A stretch of 64,000 nucleotides of DNA from Streptomyces pluripotens (lineage in GTDB: Bacteria > Actinomycetota > Actinomycetes > Streptomycetales > Streptomycetaceae). Made by a program: the position numbers and the translations under genes. The notes under the pieces are model-generated. The model was not told the origin of the DNA. It did not search any database and worked only from the letters and a program-made list of their open reading frames with translations. Below, one piece after another: positions 33,438-42,865 of this stretch (its first letter is position 1; each line of letters opens with the position of its first letter). Location of the stretch: the NCBI RefSeq assembly GCF_000802245.2, contig NZ_CP021080.1, forward strand, positions 558,001 to 622,000. The letters run 5' to 3'.

Positions 33438-33808
33438 CGGTGCGTCACACCGGCACCGCCCTCGGACCCTCACGGCAATCCACGAGAGGCCCGCGCCCAC
33501 CACCGCACCACACGATGTAGCAGCACCTGCCGTCAGCGCTCGGTCAGCCCGTCGACACCTGACCGGAGGATACGCATGTCCGTCTCCGGCTGAGGCCCGG
33601 GAAACCGGGACCGCAGGACCGTCAGTCGGGGCTTCGAGCGCCTCTTGGCCCTTCTGGATCGGCACGCTCCCCGCGGCCGTCCTCCCGCCCGTCCCACGCT
33701 GCCGTCCTCCCGGCCCAAGGACATGCTGCAACGGACGCGGCGAGCCGGGCGCATATCGCGACGACAGGCCGGCGCGGCGGCCACCACCGGTGGAAGTGGT
33801 TGGTCCCA
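33438..33808. other. Intergenic, no gene seen
   Basis: 371 bp between the convergent carotenoid oxygenase and STAS genes. Frames here lack start sites or family features. It probably holds terminators, but no long perfect stem was found. Confidence 0.4.
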
Positions 33809-34147
33809 CTACGAGGGCTTCCCGGCCGGCCGGCCGCCGTCACCATCGTGGGCCGACGGCCCACCGGGCTCTGCGTCGAGCACCTCGCCGAACCCGGTGA
33901 GTGCCAGCAACAGCCGCAACCGTGTCCCCACGCCCTGGAGAACGAAGTCCCGGCCGGCGCGCCGAGTGGTCAGCTTCAACCAGGCAAGGTGGTCGAGATC
34001 AGCCGCGCGTGGCTGATCAACGGCGGACACGTCACAGACGACGACCGCGGCGTCCGGCCGGGCGGTCAGCAGCGCGGCCAGTTGGTCGGCAAGGAATGCC
34101 CCCGACCCGGACGGGATCGAGCTCAGGGCGAACGTCACGGTTTCCAT
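33809..34147 (-). CDS. Small STAS-domain protein (anti-anti-sigma-like)
   Basis: A 112-aa protein. Its centre (VVVCDVSAVDQPRAADLDHL, then LTTRRAGRDFVLQGVGTRLR and LLALTGFGEVLD) has the STAS fold pattern: strand, D-x-S loop, helix, and a final helix ending in LxxxGL-like residues. The expected phosphorylatable Ser is replaced in part by VSAVD, so partner-switching control is uncertain. The last 15 residues are extra. No cognate kinase is adjacent. It may act as a regulator or simply bind nucleotides. Confidence 0.65.
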   Translation of the reverse strand: METVTFALSSIPSGSGAFLADQLAALLTARPDAAVVVCDVSAVDQPRAADLDHLAWLKLTTRRAGRDFVLQGVGTRLRLLLALTGFGEVLDAEPGGPSAHDGDGGRPAGKPS

Positions 34148-34509
34148 ACCGCGTCAGACCTCCGGGCGGGCCGGAACTCATCGGCACGGCATCACCAAGC
34201 TCGCGTATGCACCTGCCCACTCCCGCATCGGCACCACGCCGTTCACCGGCGGTTCGCGTAAACGCTCGCCGAACCGGGACGGCGGATTTCTCCCCGCATT
34301 CCATCGGCCGCGCTGTCGATTCCGGCCGCGCCCCCTTCGTCGTAGGGATGACAGGCCGGGGCCGCCGCGGCACAGGCGGCCCCACCCCACCTCAGAAGAC
34401 CCTATGTCGCGCAACGCCGCCCCACAGGCCGCCGCTCCGCTGCTACTGGTGATCGACACGGGGGGGCCGTCCGATCCCCGGCCCCTGGACGAGGGCGGCC
34501 GCCTGCCGG
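34148..34509. other. Intergenic, no gene seen
   Basis: 362 bp between the TIGR03084 gene and the STAS gene, both on the minus strand. No convincing coding frame, RNA or strong hairpin was recognised. Confidence 0.4.
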
Positions 34510-35307
34510 TTACGGCGCGAACTGACCCGGCGTCCGCCCGGCTCCGCCTGGTCCCCGGTAGGCCTGGGCGATGCCCAGCCACTGCTCGGCCCTGGCTCCC
34601 TCGGCCCGCACCGCGAGGTCAGCGTGGTGGCGGCGACGGGAAACCAGCAGCGCGAAGTCGACGGCCGGCCCTGTGACCCGGTCGACGGCTTCCTCCGGCC
34701 CGAAGGTCCAGGTGGTCGCGCCGGAGGGGGCGGTCAACTCGAAGTGGAACTCCTCGCTCGGTGGGACCAGTCCATGCGCCTGGTAGCCGAAGTCCCGGGT
34801 GTGCACGCCGAACCAGGCCAGGTGTCCGACCCGGTCGGTGTACTCCCGGCGTACGCCGAGCGCGTCCGCGATGTCCTGGCCGTGTGCGAAGACCTCCATC
34901 ATGCCGGCCGCGGCTAGCACCGACGGTGGCAGGGGGTTGACCAGCCAAGGCACCGTGCCCTTCTGGTCGGCCGCCGCGAGCCCTGCCACGGCGGCGGCCA
35001 GTTCCTCACGCCAGCGTGCCCTCGCCGCCTTGGGACCCGCGGCGAGGAACTGGGCGAGCGCCGCGTCCACCGCCGCCTGGAAGCCGTTCCTGGCCTGCGC
35101 GGCGTACTCCGCGAAGCGCTGCGGGTCGCGCGCGGAAGTGGCGGCGAGATGGCAGACGAAAGCGAGGTGAGCGACCTGGTGCGCCACGGTCCAACCCGGG
35201 GCGGGCGTGGGCAACTGCCACTGCTGTTCGTCCAGGCCGTCGAGCAGCGCGTCGATCTCCTCGCCCTCGGCCACCAGATCCGCATATACGTCAGAGGTCT
35301 TCGTCAT
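34510..35307 (-). CDS. TIGR03084-family protein (DinB/mycothiol maleylpyruvate isomerase fold)
   Basis: A 265-aa protein of the DinB-like metal-binding superfamily. The motifs PGWTVAHQVAHLAFVCH and EVFAHGQDIADALG carry the three His ligands expected for a divalent metal, and the C-terminal half fits TIGR03084. Mycothiol-dependent isomerases and transferases belong to this fold, so detoxification or a thiol-dependent step on an electrophilic intermediate is plausible but unproven. The ATG at 35307 has a GGAAGGA site. A decayed second copy lies at 42165-42730. It is divergent from the GMC oxidoreductase operon. Confidence 0.85.
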   Translation of the reverse strand: MTKTSDVYADLVAEGEEIDALLDGLDEQQWQLPTPAPGWTVAHQVAHLAFVCHLAATSARDPQRFAEYAAQARNGFQAAVDAALAQFLAAGPKAARARWREELAAAVAGLAAADQKGTVPWLVNPLPPSVLAAAGMMEVFAHGQDIADALGVRREYTDRVGHLAWFGVHTRDFGYQAHGLVPPSEEFHFELTAPSGATTWTFGPEEAVDRVTGPAVDFALLVSRRRHHADLAVRAEGARAEQWLGIAQAYRGPGGAGRTPGQFAP

Positions 35308-35554
35308 GGGCGGTCCTTCCGGGAAAACGGGGGTTCCTGCGCACGCCGATCACAGCGGCGAATCGAGTCTGTTGCCGGACCCGGCACTTGTCTTCTCGCC
35401 CGTTGCCCGGTGCGGATCCACGCCTCGGCACGGAGCCTGACCGGCAGTCAGGAAGATGCGTGGACCACCGCACCCACCCAGAATCGTCCACGCCACACGT
35501 ACCCCAGCGCACTGACACACCAGACGGCTTTCGCCGCGTCCGAGGGAGTCCGCC

Positions 35555-36115
35555 ATGCCAGATCCGGAAGGCCAGGAGTCGAGGAACGCAGCCCTCGAAG
35601 CCTTCGCCGACACGATCATCCCCGGTGAGAAGCACCATCCGGACGACCGTGCGGTGGCCGGCGTGAGTGCGGGCGGGGGCGCGGTGGCGTCAGGCGTGAT
35701 CGCCGTGCTCGAGTCGCCCGAGGGCGGAATGGCCCCGGCACTCGACGACCTGGCCCGCACGCTCGACGAACACGCCGTCCGGTTCCGCACCGAGCACGGG
35801 TTGCCCCCCGACGAGCGTGAACCGTTCGTCGGACTCCGCTACGACGAACGGCTGGCGCTGGTCGGTGAGCTGCTCGCGCCCGAACACCCGGAGCGCGCGA
35901 TGTGGGCCGGCCTTGCGATGTTCAGCTTCATGGCCTTCGACACGGGTGCGCACATGCACACCGCGGACGCCATCGCGGCCGGCCACCCGGGCCTGGCAGT
36001 CCTCGGTTTCGCCCCGCCTGGCGAGGACGGGCTGTGGCGCTTCCCGGCCTACTCCTACGGTCGGCAGCTGGCCGACGTACACCCCGACACCGACCCCACC
36101 GGGAGCCCCGCGTGA
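35555..36115 (+). CDS. Small protein of a GMC-oxidoreductase pair (DUF5987-like)
   Basis: A 186-aa protein resembling the small subunits that accompany FAD/GMC oxidoreductases (gluconate 2-dehydrogenase subunit 3-like, DUF5987). It shows FADTIIPGEKHHPDDRAVAG near the N-terminus, a helical middle and GLAMFSFMAFDTGAHMHTA, then YSYGRQLADVHP. There is no Tat signal, unlike secreted gluconate dehydrogenase subunits. Its stop overlaps the oxidoreductase start (GTGA), indicating a stoichiometric partner. Homologous trios occur in enediyne clusters; the role is unknown. Confidence 0.7.
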   Translation: MPDPEGQESRNAALEAFADTIIPGEKHHPDDRAVAGVSAGGGAVASGVIAVLESPEGGMAPALDDLARTLDEHAVRFRTEHGLPPDEREPFVGLRYDERLALVGELLAPEHPERAMWAGLAMFSFMAFDTGAHMHTADAIAAGHPGLAVLGFAPPGEDGLWRFPAYSYGRQLADVHPDTDPTGSPA

Positions 36116-37764
36116 ACGCCACGGAGACCACGGATGTCCTGATCGTCGGCAGCGGCTTCGGCGGCGCGATCACCGCCTACCATCTCGCCGCGGGCGGGGC
36201 GCGGGTGACGGTACTGGAGCGCGGGCCCTGGTTGCGCTCCGAGGACTTCGACCACGATTTCAAGTTCGGCTCCTCGGCCACCCGCGTGTTCGACTTCGTG
36301 GTCGGCGACGGGATGAGCGTGCTCGGCGGCAACTGCGTGGGCGGCGGCAGCGTCGTCTACTTCGCCACCATGCCGCGCGCCCCGCGTTTCGTCTTCGAGC
36401 GGCACGGCTCCATCGGCCGACGGATGTGGCCGGCCGTGATCGACCGCGACGTCCTCGAACCCTGGTACGACCGGGTGGCCGAGGCCCTGCCGATCACCCC
36501 CACCTCGTGGGACGAGGTGCCCTACATCGGCGGGGTCTTCGCCGCGGCGTGCAAGGCCGCCGGGCACACCGCGAACCCCTCGCCGTCCGCCGTGGACACC
36601 AGTCTGTGCACCAACTGCAACTGGATGATGTCCGGCTGCCGGTTCGACGCCAAGCGGTCCCTGCTGCTCAACTACCTGCCCGCCGCCCTTTCGCACGGTG
36701 CCGAGATCAGGCCTCTGCACGAAGTGCAGAGGATCACCAGGCTGGACACCGGCGGCTACCGGGTGCACTACAACACGATCCACGAGGTCGACTACCGGCA
36801 GCAGACCGGCTCCGGCGCCATCGACGCGAAGGTCGTGATCCTCGCGGCCGGCACCGCAGCCACCCCGGTCATCCTGCAGCGCTCCGAGGCCGAGCTCGGC
36901 ACGATGCCGCACGCGGTCGGCCGCTACTTCTCCGGCAACGGCGAACGGCTGAACACCGCAGTGATCGAGGAGGACAAGGTCAGGGAGCTGCTCGGGCTCT
37001 CCCGCGACGAAGAAAACGCGTACGGCGCCTATCAGATAGGCCGCGGACCGGTCGTCGCGTCCTGGGACCGCCTCAACGCGGACCTGCCCGAGTACGAGCG
37101 GTTCTCCCTGGAGCAACTGTACTTCCCGCCCGGCTTCGGCACCATACTGGCACAGGTCCCGGACGCGACGGGCCCGACCTGGTACGGGCCGGAGAAGAAG
37201 GAGATGCTGCGCAAGTGGCGCTCCTGGCTGACGGTCTTCACCATGTCGGAGGACGACAACGAGGGGGTGTTCGGTCCGCCGCCGCCGACCGGCAACTCGG
37301 AGCGGCTTTCGCAGCAGTTGCTGGGCTTCGGCCGCCTGCGCTACCGGCCCACCGCGAACACGCTGCGGGGCTGGGAGGTTTCGGACGCGGCGGTCCGGCA
37401 GATCCTCGAACACAACGGGCTGTCCCGGGTGATGCCGTGGACCAACGACGTGATCGGCGCGTACACCGTGCACCCGCTCTCGGCGTGCCGGATCGGCGAC
37501 GACCCGGCGACCTCGGCGCTCGACGACCGGCACGAACTGCGCGGGCACCCGGGCATCTTCGTCACCGACGGCTCGGCCGTACCCGGGGCCCTGACGGTGA
37601 ACCCGGCCTTCACCATCGCAGCACTCGCCGAACGGGCGGTGCCCGGGATCGTGCACGCGCTGCGGGAACGCGGGGTCGATGTCCGCTACGGCGCACCAGC
37701 GCCGGACGGCGGGGGCGCGGCACGGCGCGGCACGGCCGCGGCCGCCCGCGCGGTCCTGGGGTGA
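36112..37764 (+). CDS. GMC-family FAD oxidoreductase
   Basis: A 550-aa flavoprotein. It has the N-terminal dinucleotide fold VLIVGSGFGGAITAYHLAAG, GGNCVGGGSVVYFATMPRAP, the Cys-containing DTSLCTNCNWMMSGCRF, and the C-terminal VHPLSACRIGDD with TVNPAFTIAALAERA, as in cholesterol-oxidase-like GMC enzymes. The expected active-site His is in the TVHPL segment. Enediyne clusters carry such an oxidoreductase (E9 in C-1027), thought to act in core maturation. The GTG at 36112 overlaps the previous gene by 4 bp and its stop overlaps the next start by 4 bp, so the three genes form one coupled unit. Confidence 0.9.
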   Translation: MNATETTDVLIVGSGFGGAITAYHLAAGGARVTVLERGPWLRSEDFDHDFKFGSSATRVFDFVVGDGMSVLGGNCVGGGSVVYFATMPRAPRFVFERHGSIGRRMWPAVIDRDVLEPWYDRVAEALPITPTSWDEVPYIGGVFAAACKAAGHTANPSPSAVDTSLCTNCNWMMSGCRFDAKRSLLLNYLPAALSHGAEIRPLHEVQRITRLDTGGYRVHYNTIHEVDYRQQTGSGAIDAKVVILAAGTAATPVILQRSEAELGTMPHAVGRYFSGNGERLNTAVIEEDKVRELLGLSRDEENAYGAYQIGRGPVVASWDRLNADLPEYERFSLEQLYFPPGFGTILAQVPDATGPTWYGPEKKEMLRKWRSWLTVFTMSEDDNEGVFGPPPPTGNSERLSQQLLGFGRLRYRPTANTLRGWEVSDAAVRQILEHNGLSRVMPWTNDVIGAYTVHPLSACRIGDDPATSALDDRHELRGHPGIFVTDGSAVPGALTVNPAFTIAALAERAVPGIVHALRERGVDVRYGAPAPDGGGAARRGTAAAARAVLG

Positions 37765-38834
37765 CCGCCGTGGCCCGGATCTCCGCGCGCGCCATGCGCG
37801 GACTCGCGCTCGCCCAGATCCGCCTCGTCACCCCGGTCCGGCCAGGCGACGCGGACGGGCGCACCGCCCAGGTGTACCGCCAGGTGGAGCGGGAGTTCGG
37901 CGTACTGGCGCCGCCGGTGGCACTGCACTCCCCCGCCCCCGAGGTGATGACCGCGGCATGGCTGATGCTCCGGGAGACGCTGATCGCCCCGGGTCTGGTC
38001 GACCGCGCGGTGCGGGAGGCGGTGGCCGCGGCTGTCTCGGCGGTGAACATGTGCCCGTACTGCGTGTCCGTGCACAGCGCCACGCTGCACGGCCTGGTCG
38101 GCGGCCAGGACGCGCGGACCATCGCCGCGGGGCGGGTCGCGGAGGTGGCCAGGACGCGGCTGCGCGAGGCAGCGGTCTGGGCGACGGCGGCTGCCCTGCG
38201 GCCGCGGGCGGGCGAGGGCCCACACGTGCCGTTCACTGCGCAGGAGGCTCCCGAGTACGCCGGTGTGGCGGTGCTCTTCCACTACCTCAACAGGATGGTG
38301 AACACCTTCTTGGAGGACGCGCCGATGCCGGCGAGCGCGCCACGGGCCGGGCTCGGCATGGTGCAGCGTGTGCTCAGCCACGTGATCCGCGGGGCGGGTC
38401 GGAGGATCGGCGAGGCCGGCGCCTCACTGGATCTGCTGCCGCAGGCGCCGGTGCCGGCAGACCTCGCCTGGGCCAGGCCGAACCGGACGATCGAGCAGGC
38501 CTTCGCGCGAGCCGCCGGCGCAGTGGACCGGGCAGCGCGGGAGGTGGTGGCCCCGAGTGTCATGGACCTGCTTGTCATGGAGCTCAAGGACTGGGACGGC
38601 CTGCCGCGCGGGCTCAGCCGCAGCTGGGTGGAAGCCCCGCTCGCGGCGCTGCCGTCGGCCGACCGCCCGGCGGGCCGGCTCGCCCTGCTCGTCGCCTTCG
38701 CCTCGCACCAGATCGACGCCACGGTCGTCGATGCCTACCGGAAGGACCGGCCGGACGACGCCGACCTGGTGGCGCTGGCCTCCTGGGCGGCGCTTTCCGC
38801 TGCCCGCCGGACCGGGAGCTGGTCGCCAGTGTGA
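37761..38834 (+). CDS. AhpD/carboxymuconolactone decarboxylase-like protein, first copy
   Basis: A 357-aa all-helical protein of the AhpD-like superfamily. The redox motif is CPYC with downstream His (NMCPYCVSVHSATLHGL) near residue 97, preceded by a conserved acidic residue (REAVAAAVS). It is twice the length of AhpD, with a second degenerate half (FHYLNRMVNTFL onward). A peroxidase or thiol-redox function is plausible. The GTG at 37761 overlaps the GMC gene by 4 bp. A clear paralogue is encoded at 48692-49798. Confidence 0.82.
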   Translation: MTAVARISARAMRGLALAQIRLVTPVRPGDADGRTAQVYRQVEREFGVLAPPVALHSPAPEVMTAAWLMLRETLIAPGLVDRAVREAVAAAVSAVNMCPYCVSVHSATLHGLVGGQDARTIAAGRVAEVARTRLREAAVWATAAALRPRAGEGPHVPFTAQEAPEYAGVAVLFHYLNRMVNTFLEDAPMPASAPRAGLGMVQRVLSHVIRGAGRRIGEAGASLDLLPQAPVPADLAWARPNRTIEQAFARAAGAVDRAAREVVAPSVMDLLVMELKDWDGLPRGLSRSWVEAPLAALPSADRPAGRLALLVAFASHQIDATVVDAYRKDRPDDADLVALASWAALSAARRTGSWSPV

Positions 38835-39016
38835 CTCGCCACGAAAGATGGGCATGGCGCTTGATCCCGAAGCTGGACCGCCCCGTTCCCGTGGTGGGCG
38901 GGGCCGCGCCCAGCGGCCCGGACACGTCACCGGCCCTCCCCCTCACGCAGGTGAACCTCCCACCGGATGCGGGCGGGTGAGCTGCCCCGACTTTCGTAGA
39001 GTCCGCGATCGTGTGA

Positions 39017-39319
39017 TCAAGCGGTCTGCGGGACTTGCTCCAGTCTCGCCCAGTACCCCTGTTCGTACTCGTCGGGTGGCATGTAGCCGAGGGAGGAGCG
39101 GAGGCGTTCACCGTTGTACCAGCAGTCAGGGCACCGCCCGAACACCACCTCGTGGGTGAAGCCGGAGGGCCGCCCGAGCCCTACGCGGTCCAGAGCACGG
39201 GCGACTGCTGACCAGGAGCTCACGTCCGGGCAGCAACCGGTGGACTGGTAGCTGACCTCGTCCACAGCCCACCAGTCCGCCTCCCGCACGAAGCCGATCT
39301 CGCCGGCACTCAGAACCAT
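39017..39319 (-). pseudogene. Chimeric fragment: unknown Cys-rich protein fused to an IS3 transposase tail
   Basis: The first part (DEVSYQSTGCCPDVSSWS, RPSGFTHEVVFGRCPDC) looks like an actinobacterial hypothetical protein with paired cysteines. From about 39127 it becomes WYNGERLRSSLGYMPPDEY, the C-terminus of an IS3 OrfB. The join suggests an IS3-mediated deletion. It is unlikely to be functional. Confidence 0.6.
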
Positions 39320-39818
39320 GACTCCGCCGGCACGGGCCACGTGCTCGCCTCGCCTCGCCGCGGCGCCAGGCGAAGCACACCGTCCGTGTCGACCACGAAG
39401 GTGATTGGTTCGGCCGGCTCCGCCGCCGAACTTCCGACACACGCCCTAGCCGTGGCGGGCGGTCGGTTCGGCGATCCGTCACTCGACCCGAAGGCGGCGT
39501 CGGTCAGTGTTCGAAGCAGCACGATCCGCGGGGTCGGGGCGGTGGGCGTGGAGACCGGTCATCTGTACAGGCCGGCAACAGCGGGGCCGTGCAGGAGTCC
39601 GAGCGGCTGCCGGACATCAGCCGTCTGTGGTTACCTGTCAGTTGGGGTATCTCACGGAGTGGTGCATTCCGAAAAGACTAGCCAGAGTTGCCGCTTCGGA
39701 TCGTCGAGCGGCTTACAGAGAACCGGGTAACGGGTAGGTTCGGATCGTAGCTTGCTCACCGAACCAACCCGGCCCGTCTGGTTTGGCGATAGGCCAGCAA
39801 CTCGTTTCGGAGGGACCC
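39320..39818 (+). promoter_or_regulatory. Upstream region of the ParB/StrR-like regulator
   Basis: About 500 bp without a credible gene. The second half is lower in GC than its neighbours (39640-39780), as expected for a promoter. The ribosome site GGAGGGA (39809-39815) precedes the GTG start. No operator was recognised with confidence. Confidence 0.4.
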
Positions 39819-40829
39819 GTGAGGGGCATCGCTGCAAAAATCAGGGAACAACCGCCTTACTTCACGCAGCCCGTACACGTGAAAGACCTCTCACCCGCGG
39901 ATTCTCCGCGACTGAACGGGGTCGACGAAGCTCACGCACAGCGCCTTGCCGAATTCTACTCATCACTGCCACCGATACTCGTTCACCGCCCCTCCATGCG
40001 GGTAATCGACGGAATGCATCGCCTCAGGGCGGCAGTCATACTCGGACTGGATACGGTCGATTCCCAGTTCTTCGACGGCTGCGAGGCCGAGGCATTCATC
40101 CAGTCGGTCACCCGGAACATCGCTGACGGTATGCTCTTGTCGCTCGCCGACCGCAGGGCGGCCGTCCGCCGTATCCTCACCAGCTTTCCCGCCATGTCCG
40201 ACCGGAGCGTCGCCGTCTACACCGGCCTCGATGTCGGAGTCGTAACCGAGGTTCGCCGACATGCGGCTGCCGATTCACCGCGGCTGAACCTCCCCGTCCG
40301 AGGCGGTGGCACATTACCTCCGCCGGCCTGCACCGCCGAGCTCGGACAGGCCGCCAATCCCCTGGCCAACGCCCCTGAGAAGCCGCTGAGACCGATTGCA
40401 CAGGAGAGCGGGCTGCCATCGCTGGGCACCGCCCGAAGCGTGCGGGAGCGCCTGCACAAGGGGGAGGAGCGGGCCCCCGACGCTCAGCCGCGCATGGTGT
40501 CCCCGCGCACGCCCACGGCTCGACATGCCCAGGTGCGCTCCGCCCGGCCCACGACGGCGCGCACATCTCGGGATCTCTTGCGGATTCTACGCAACAACCC
40601 GTCCCTCCGAGACTCGCAATCCGGGCGGGATTTCCTCCGCTGGCTCCACGGCCATTTCATCACCGATGATGCCTGGAAAGAACTCGTAGAAAACGTCCCT
40701 CCGCACTGCACGGAGACCGTCACGGAAATCGCCATGAAGTGCTCGGACACCTGGCGGCGCTTCGCTGAGGAACTCTCGGAAAAGAAGAGGATCCATCCGG
40801 TGCCCGCGGGCCGCCGTTCCCGCGGCTGA
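39819..40829 (+). CDS. ParB/StrR-like pathway regulator with a TTA codon
   Basis: A 336-aa protein. Its N-terminal ParB-like nuclease/DNA-binding domain (VHRPSMRVIDGMHRLRAAVIL near residues 55-75) and central helix-turn-helix (DRSVAVYTGLDVGVVTEVRR) match StrR/NovG-type activators of antibiotic clusters. I chose the GTG at 39819 because GGAGGGA lies 4-5 bp upstream; an earlier TTG lacks a site. Leu in GGGTLPPP is encoded by TTA (40314-40316), so translation should depend on the bldA tRNA. It precedes the AraC regulator by 19 bp and they are probably co-transcribed. Confidence 0.82.
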   Translation: MRGIAAKIREQPPYFTQPVHVKDLSPADSPRLNGVDEAHAQRLAEFYSSLPPILVHRPSMRVIDGMHRLRAAVILGLDTVDSQFFDGCEAEAFIQSVTRNIADGMLLSLADRRAAVRRILTSFPAMSDRSVAVYTGLDVGVVTEVRRHAAADSPRLNLPVRGGGTLPPPACTAELGQAANPLANAPEKPLRPIAQESGLPSLGTARSVRERLHKGEERAPDAQPRMVSPRTPTARHAQVRSARPTTARTSRDLLRILRNNPSLRDSQSGRDFLRWLHGHFITDDAWKELVENVPPHCTETVTEIAMKCSDTWRRFAEELSEKKRIHPVPAGRRSRG

Positions 40830-40848
40830 AGTCTTCGAAGGGGTATCC

Positions 40849-41706
40849 ATGACCACTGCCTCCATGGAGATGGCAATCCTCCGGGTCATCAATGATATGC
40901 ATGATCGCCTTGATCAGGACCTGACTATCGACGACCTGGCCAGGACTGCACGGTTCAGCAAATTCCACTTCACCCGGGTGTTTCGGGAGGTGACCGGAAT
41001 CTCCCCGGGACGCTTCTTGTCCGCGCTCCGCATCCAGGAGGCAAAGCGTCTTCTTGTCCGTACCGACCGCAGCGTGGCAGATATCAGCGCCCAGGTCGGG
41101 TACAGCAGCGTGGGGACATTCAGTTCACGATTCAAAGAATGCGTCGGTCTATCGCCCAGCAGATTCCGCGAGCTGGACGGGGACTCCAGGCGCGTGAGCA
41201 CACAGCCGTCACGGGGGAGCGGCGCCGGGCCCGGTGCGGACCCATCCCTCTCCGTGCAAGGTCGCATCGTGCTGCCCGCGGACCGGCCTCTGGGCCAGGT
41301 CTTCATCGGGCTCTTCGCGAGCCCCATCCCTCAGGGCAACCCCGTTCAGTGCACCATCATGGACGGGCCTGGCCCGTTCGAACTGCACGAGGTCAGGCCG
41401 GGCACTTGGTATCTGTTAGCGGCCTCCGTCCCCTATGGAAGCCCGTCCGTCCTGGCCGAGCGCGGGCGGGGGGCCTCGGAGAACCTTTCCGTTGGACGAT
41501 ACGGGCCCGTCACGGTCCGGCCCGACGTGTTGCTGATGCCTGCCGACGTCGTCCTCCGCCCGGCGAGCCTGTTGGATCCGCCGGTGCTGATCGCCGTGCC
41601 CGGCAGCAGGGAAGCCGGTACCACGTCCGGGGCAGCGAGCCGCCGGCGTGGTGTGGCGGCCGCGATCAGTGCGCCCGTGCCACGGTCGTCGGCAGCCGGT
41701 CTGTGA
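40849..41706 (+). CDS. AraC-family regulator with N-terminal DNA-binding domain and TTA codon
   Basis: A 285-aa regulator with the AraC double helix-turn-helix at the N-terminus (DQDLTIDDLARTARFSKFHF, FLSALRIQEAKRLL, SVADISAQVGYSSVGTFSSR; residues 20-105). A beta-rich C-terminal domain (IVLPADRPLGQVFIGLFASP) follows. A Leu at Trp-Tyr-Leu-Leu is the rare TTA codon (41416-41418), so it is under bldA control. A paralogue with the same layout is at 51741-52538. Such regulators are common in actinomycete biosynthetic clusters. The last 35 residues are low-complexity. Confidence 0.88.
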   Translation: MTTASMEMAILRVINDMHDRLDQDLTIDDLARTARFSKFHFTRVFREVTGISPGRFLSALRIQEAKRLLVRTDRSVADISAQVGYSSVGTFSSRFKECVGLSPSRFRELDGDSRRVSTQPSRGSGAGPGADPSLSVQGRIVLPADRPLGQVFIGLFASPIPQGNPVQCTIMDGPGPFELHEVRPGTWYLLAASVPYGSPSVLAERGRGASENLSVGRYGPVTVRPDVLLMPADVVLRPASLLDPPVLIAVPGSREAGTTSGAASRRRGVAAAISAPVPRSSAAGL

Positions 41707-42164
41707 CCGGTTCCTCCTCCGGCCGGCTCCGGGCGCACCGGCGCCCTCCGGACCCGCGCCGCCGCTCGGCCTGCGGCTGAGCGCAACCTGATCGGGCCGG
41801 TGATGCCCCCGTTCCGGTCCGGCCGGCGGCGATGGACCGGCCGCTGGGGACGGCCCAGCCCCAGGGTGGTGCCGTCCCGACGTGGAGACCGCGCCCGATG
41901 GCACCCATCGTCGTCAGCACAGCCGCAGTGCTACAACTCACCGGCCACGGCGTCTTGCCACCCGTGCGCGGCGCCGCTGGTCCAGCGCTGCGGCCGGCGG
42001 CTCACCGGCGGATGCTGTGAGCCCTCTCAGGCGCGAAACAGCGAAACACCGGCATGGCAGGCCCCGTTCCCCGACGTCGCCGCGACGGACCAGGCCGCGG
42101 TGCTGCCAGGTGACGGCCCGATCCGCCGGGCGGATGCCGCGGCTCAGTCCTGCCGCGGGTACGG
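41707..42164. other. Non-coding, no gene seen
   Basis: 458 bp downstream of the AraC gene with no credible coding frame. It leads into the decayed TIGR03084 copy. Confidence 0.4.
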
Positions 42165-42730
42165 ACTGGCCGTTGCTTACGGCCTTCGCGGAGGCCGCGA
42201 TAGGCCTGCGCAACGTCCAGCCACTGCTCGCGTCCTCGCCGGCGGCGGTCAGGGCGGTCGTCGCGGTGGCGGCGCCGGGCGCCCAGCAGACGGAGGTCAT
42301 GCTCGGATCTGAGGTCCCGGGTCAGGAAGGCGAAGCGAACAGGTGGCGCAGACGGTCGGTGGCAGGCTTGCGCATACCGAGGGATTCGGCGATGTCTTGT
42401 CCGTGCCCGAAGAGTTCCATGATCCCCGCGCAGGCCAGTACCGCCGGCGGCAGCGGGTCGACCAGCCAGGGGACGGTCCTCCTGACCTGCACAGCGGCGA
42501 GGGCTTCCGCAGACGCCTCGCCCTCGGCCCGGAACCGGGCGAGCAACTGCTACGGCGGCAGGTCGCCGACCTGGTGCGGTGCGGCGGTGACAGCCCCGTT
42601 GAAGTGGCTCGCGACCACCGCCGTGAGGTTCTGGAGTGCGGCGGATCGGCCGCGGCGGTCATGGGGAGGAGAGTGAGGATGGAGGTCGGATGGGCGACCT
42701 GGTGGGCAACGTTCCACCCGGGGGCGCACG
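42165..42730 (-). pseudogene. Decayed TIGR03084-family gene
   Basis: Fragments of a second TIGR03084 protein appear in several minus-strand frames: WNVAHQVAHPTSILTL near 42700, TVPWLVDPLPPAVLACAGIMELFGHGQDIAESLG (read in part as MELFGHGQDIAESLG) near 42400-42480, and QWLDVAQAYRGL near 42200. They align in order with the intact gene at 34510-35307, but frameshifts and deletions break the frame. Confidence 0.75.
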
Positions 42731-42865
42731 CCGTGGAGGCTGTCCATGCCGGCCCCTTGTGGGGCGGTCCGCACCGCCCGGCCAGGCGTGCCGGCGGCGC
42801 GAGCCCGCCGCACTTGCTCGTTCCCGGGCGACGTCACCGCCGGATGTCGGCCGGTGGAACCGGGC

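Noticed and set aside
35817..38834. A 1005-codon plus-strand frame covering the GMC and AhpD-like genes
   Set aside because: Its last 357 codons are the real AhpD-like gene; the rest is out of frame with the GMC gene, Arg-rich and without motifs.
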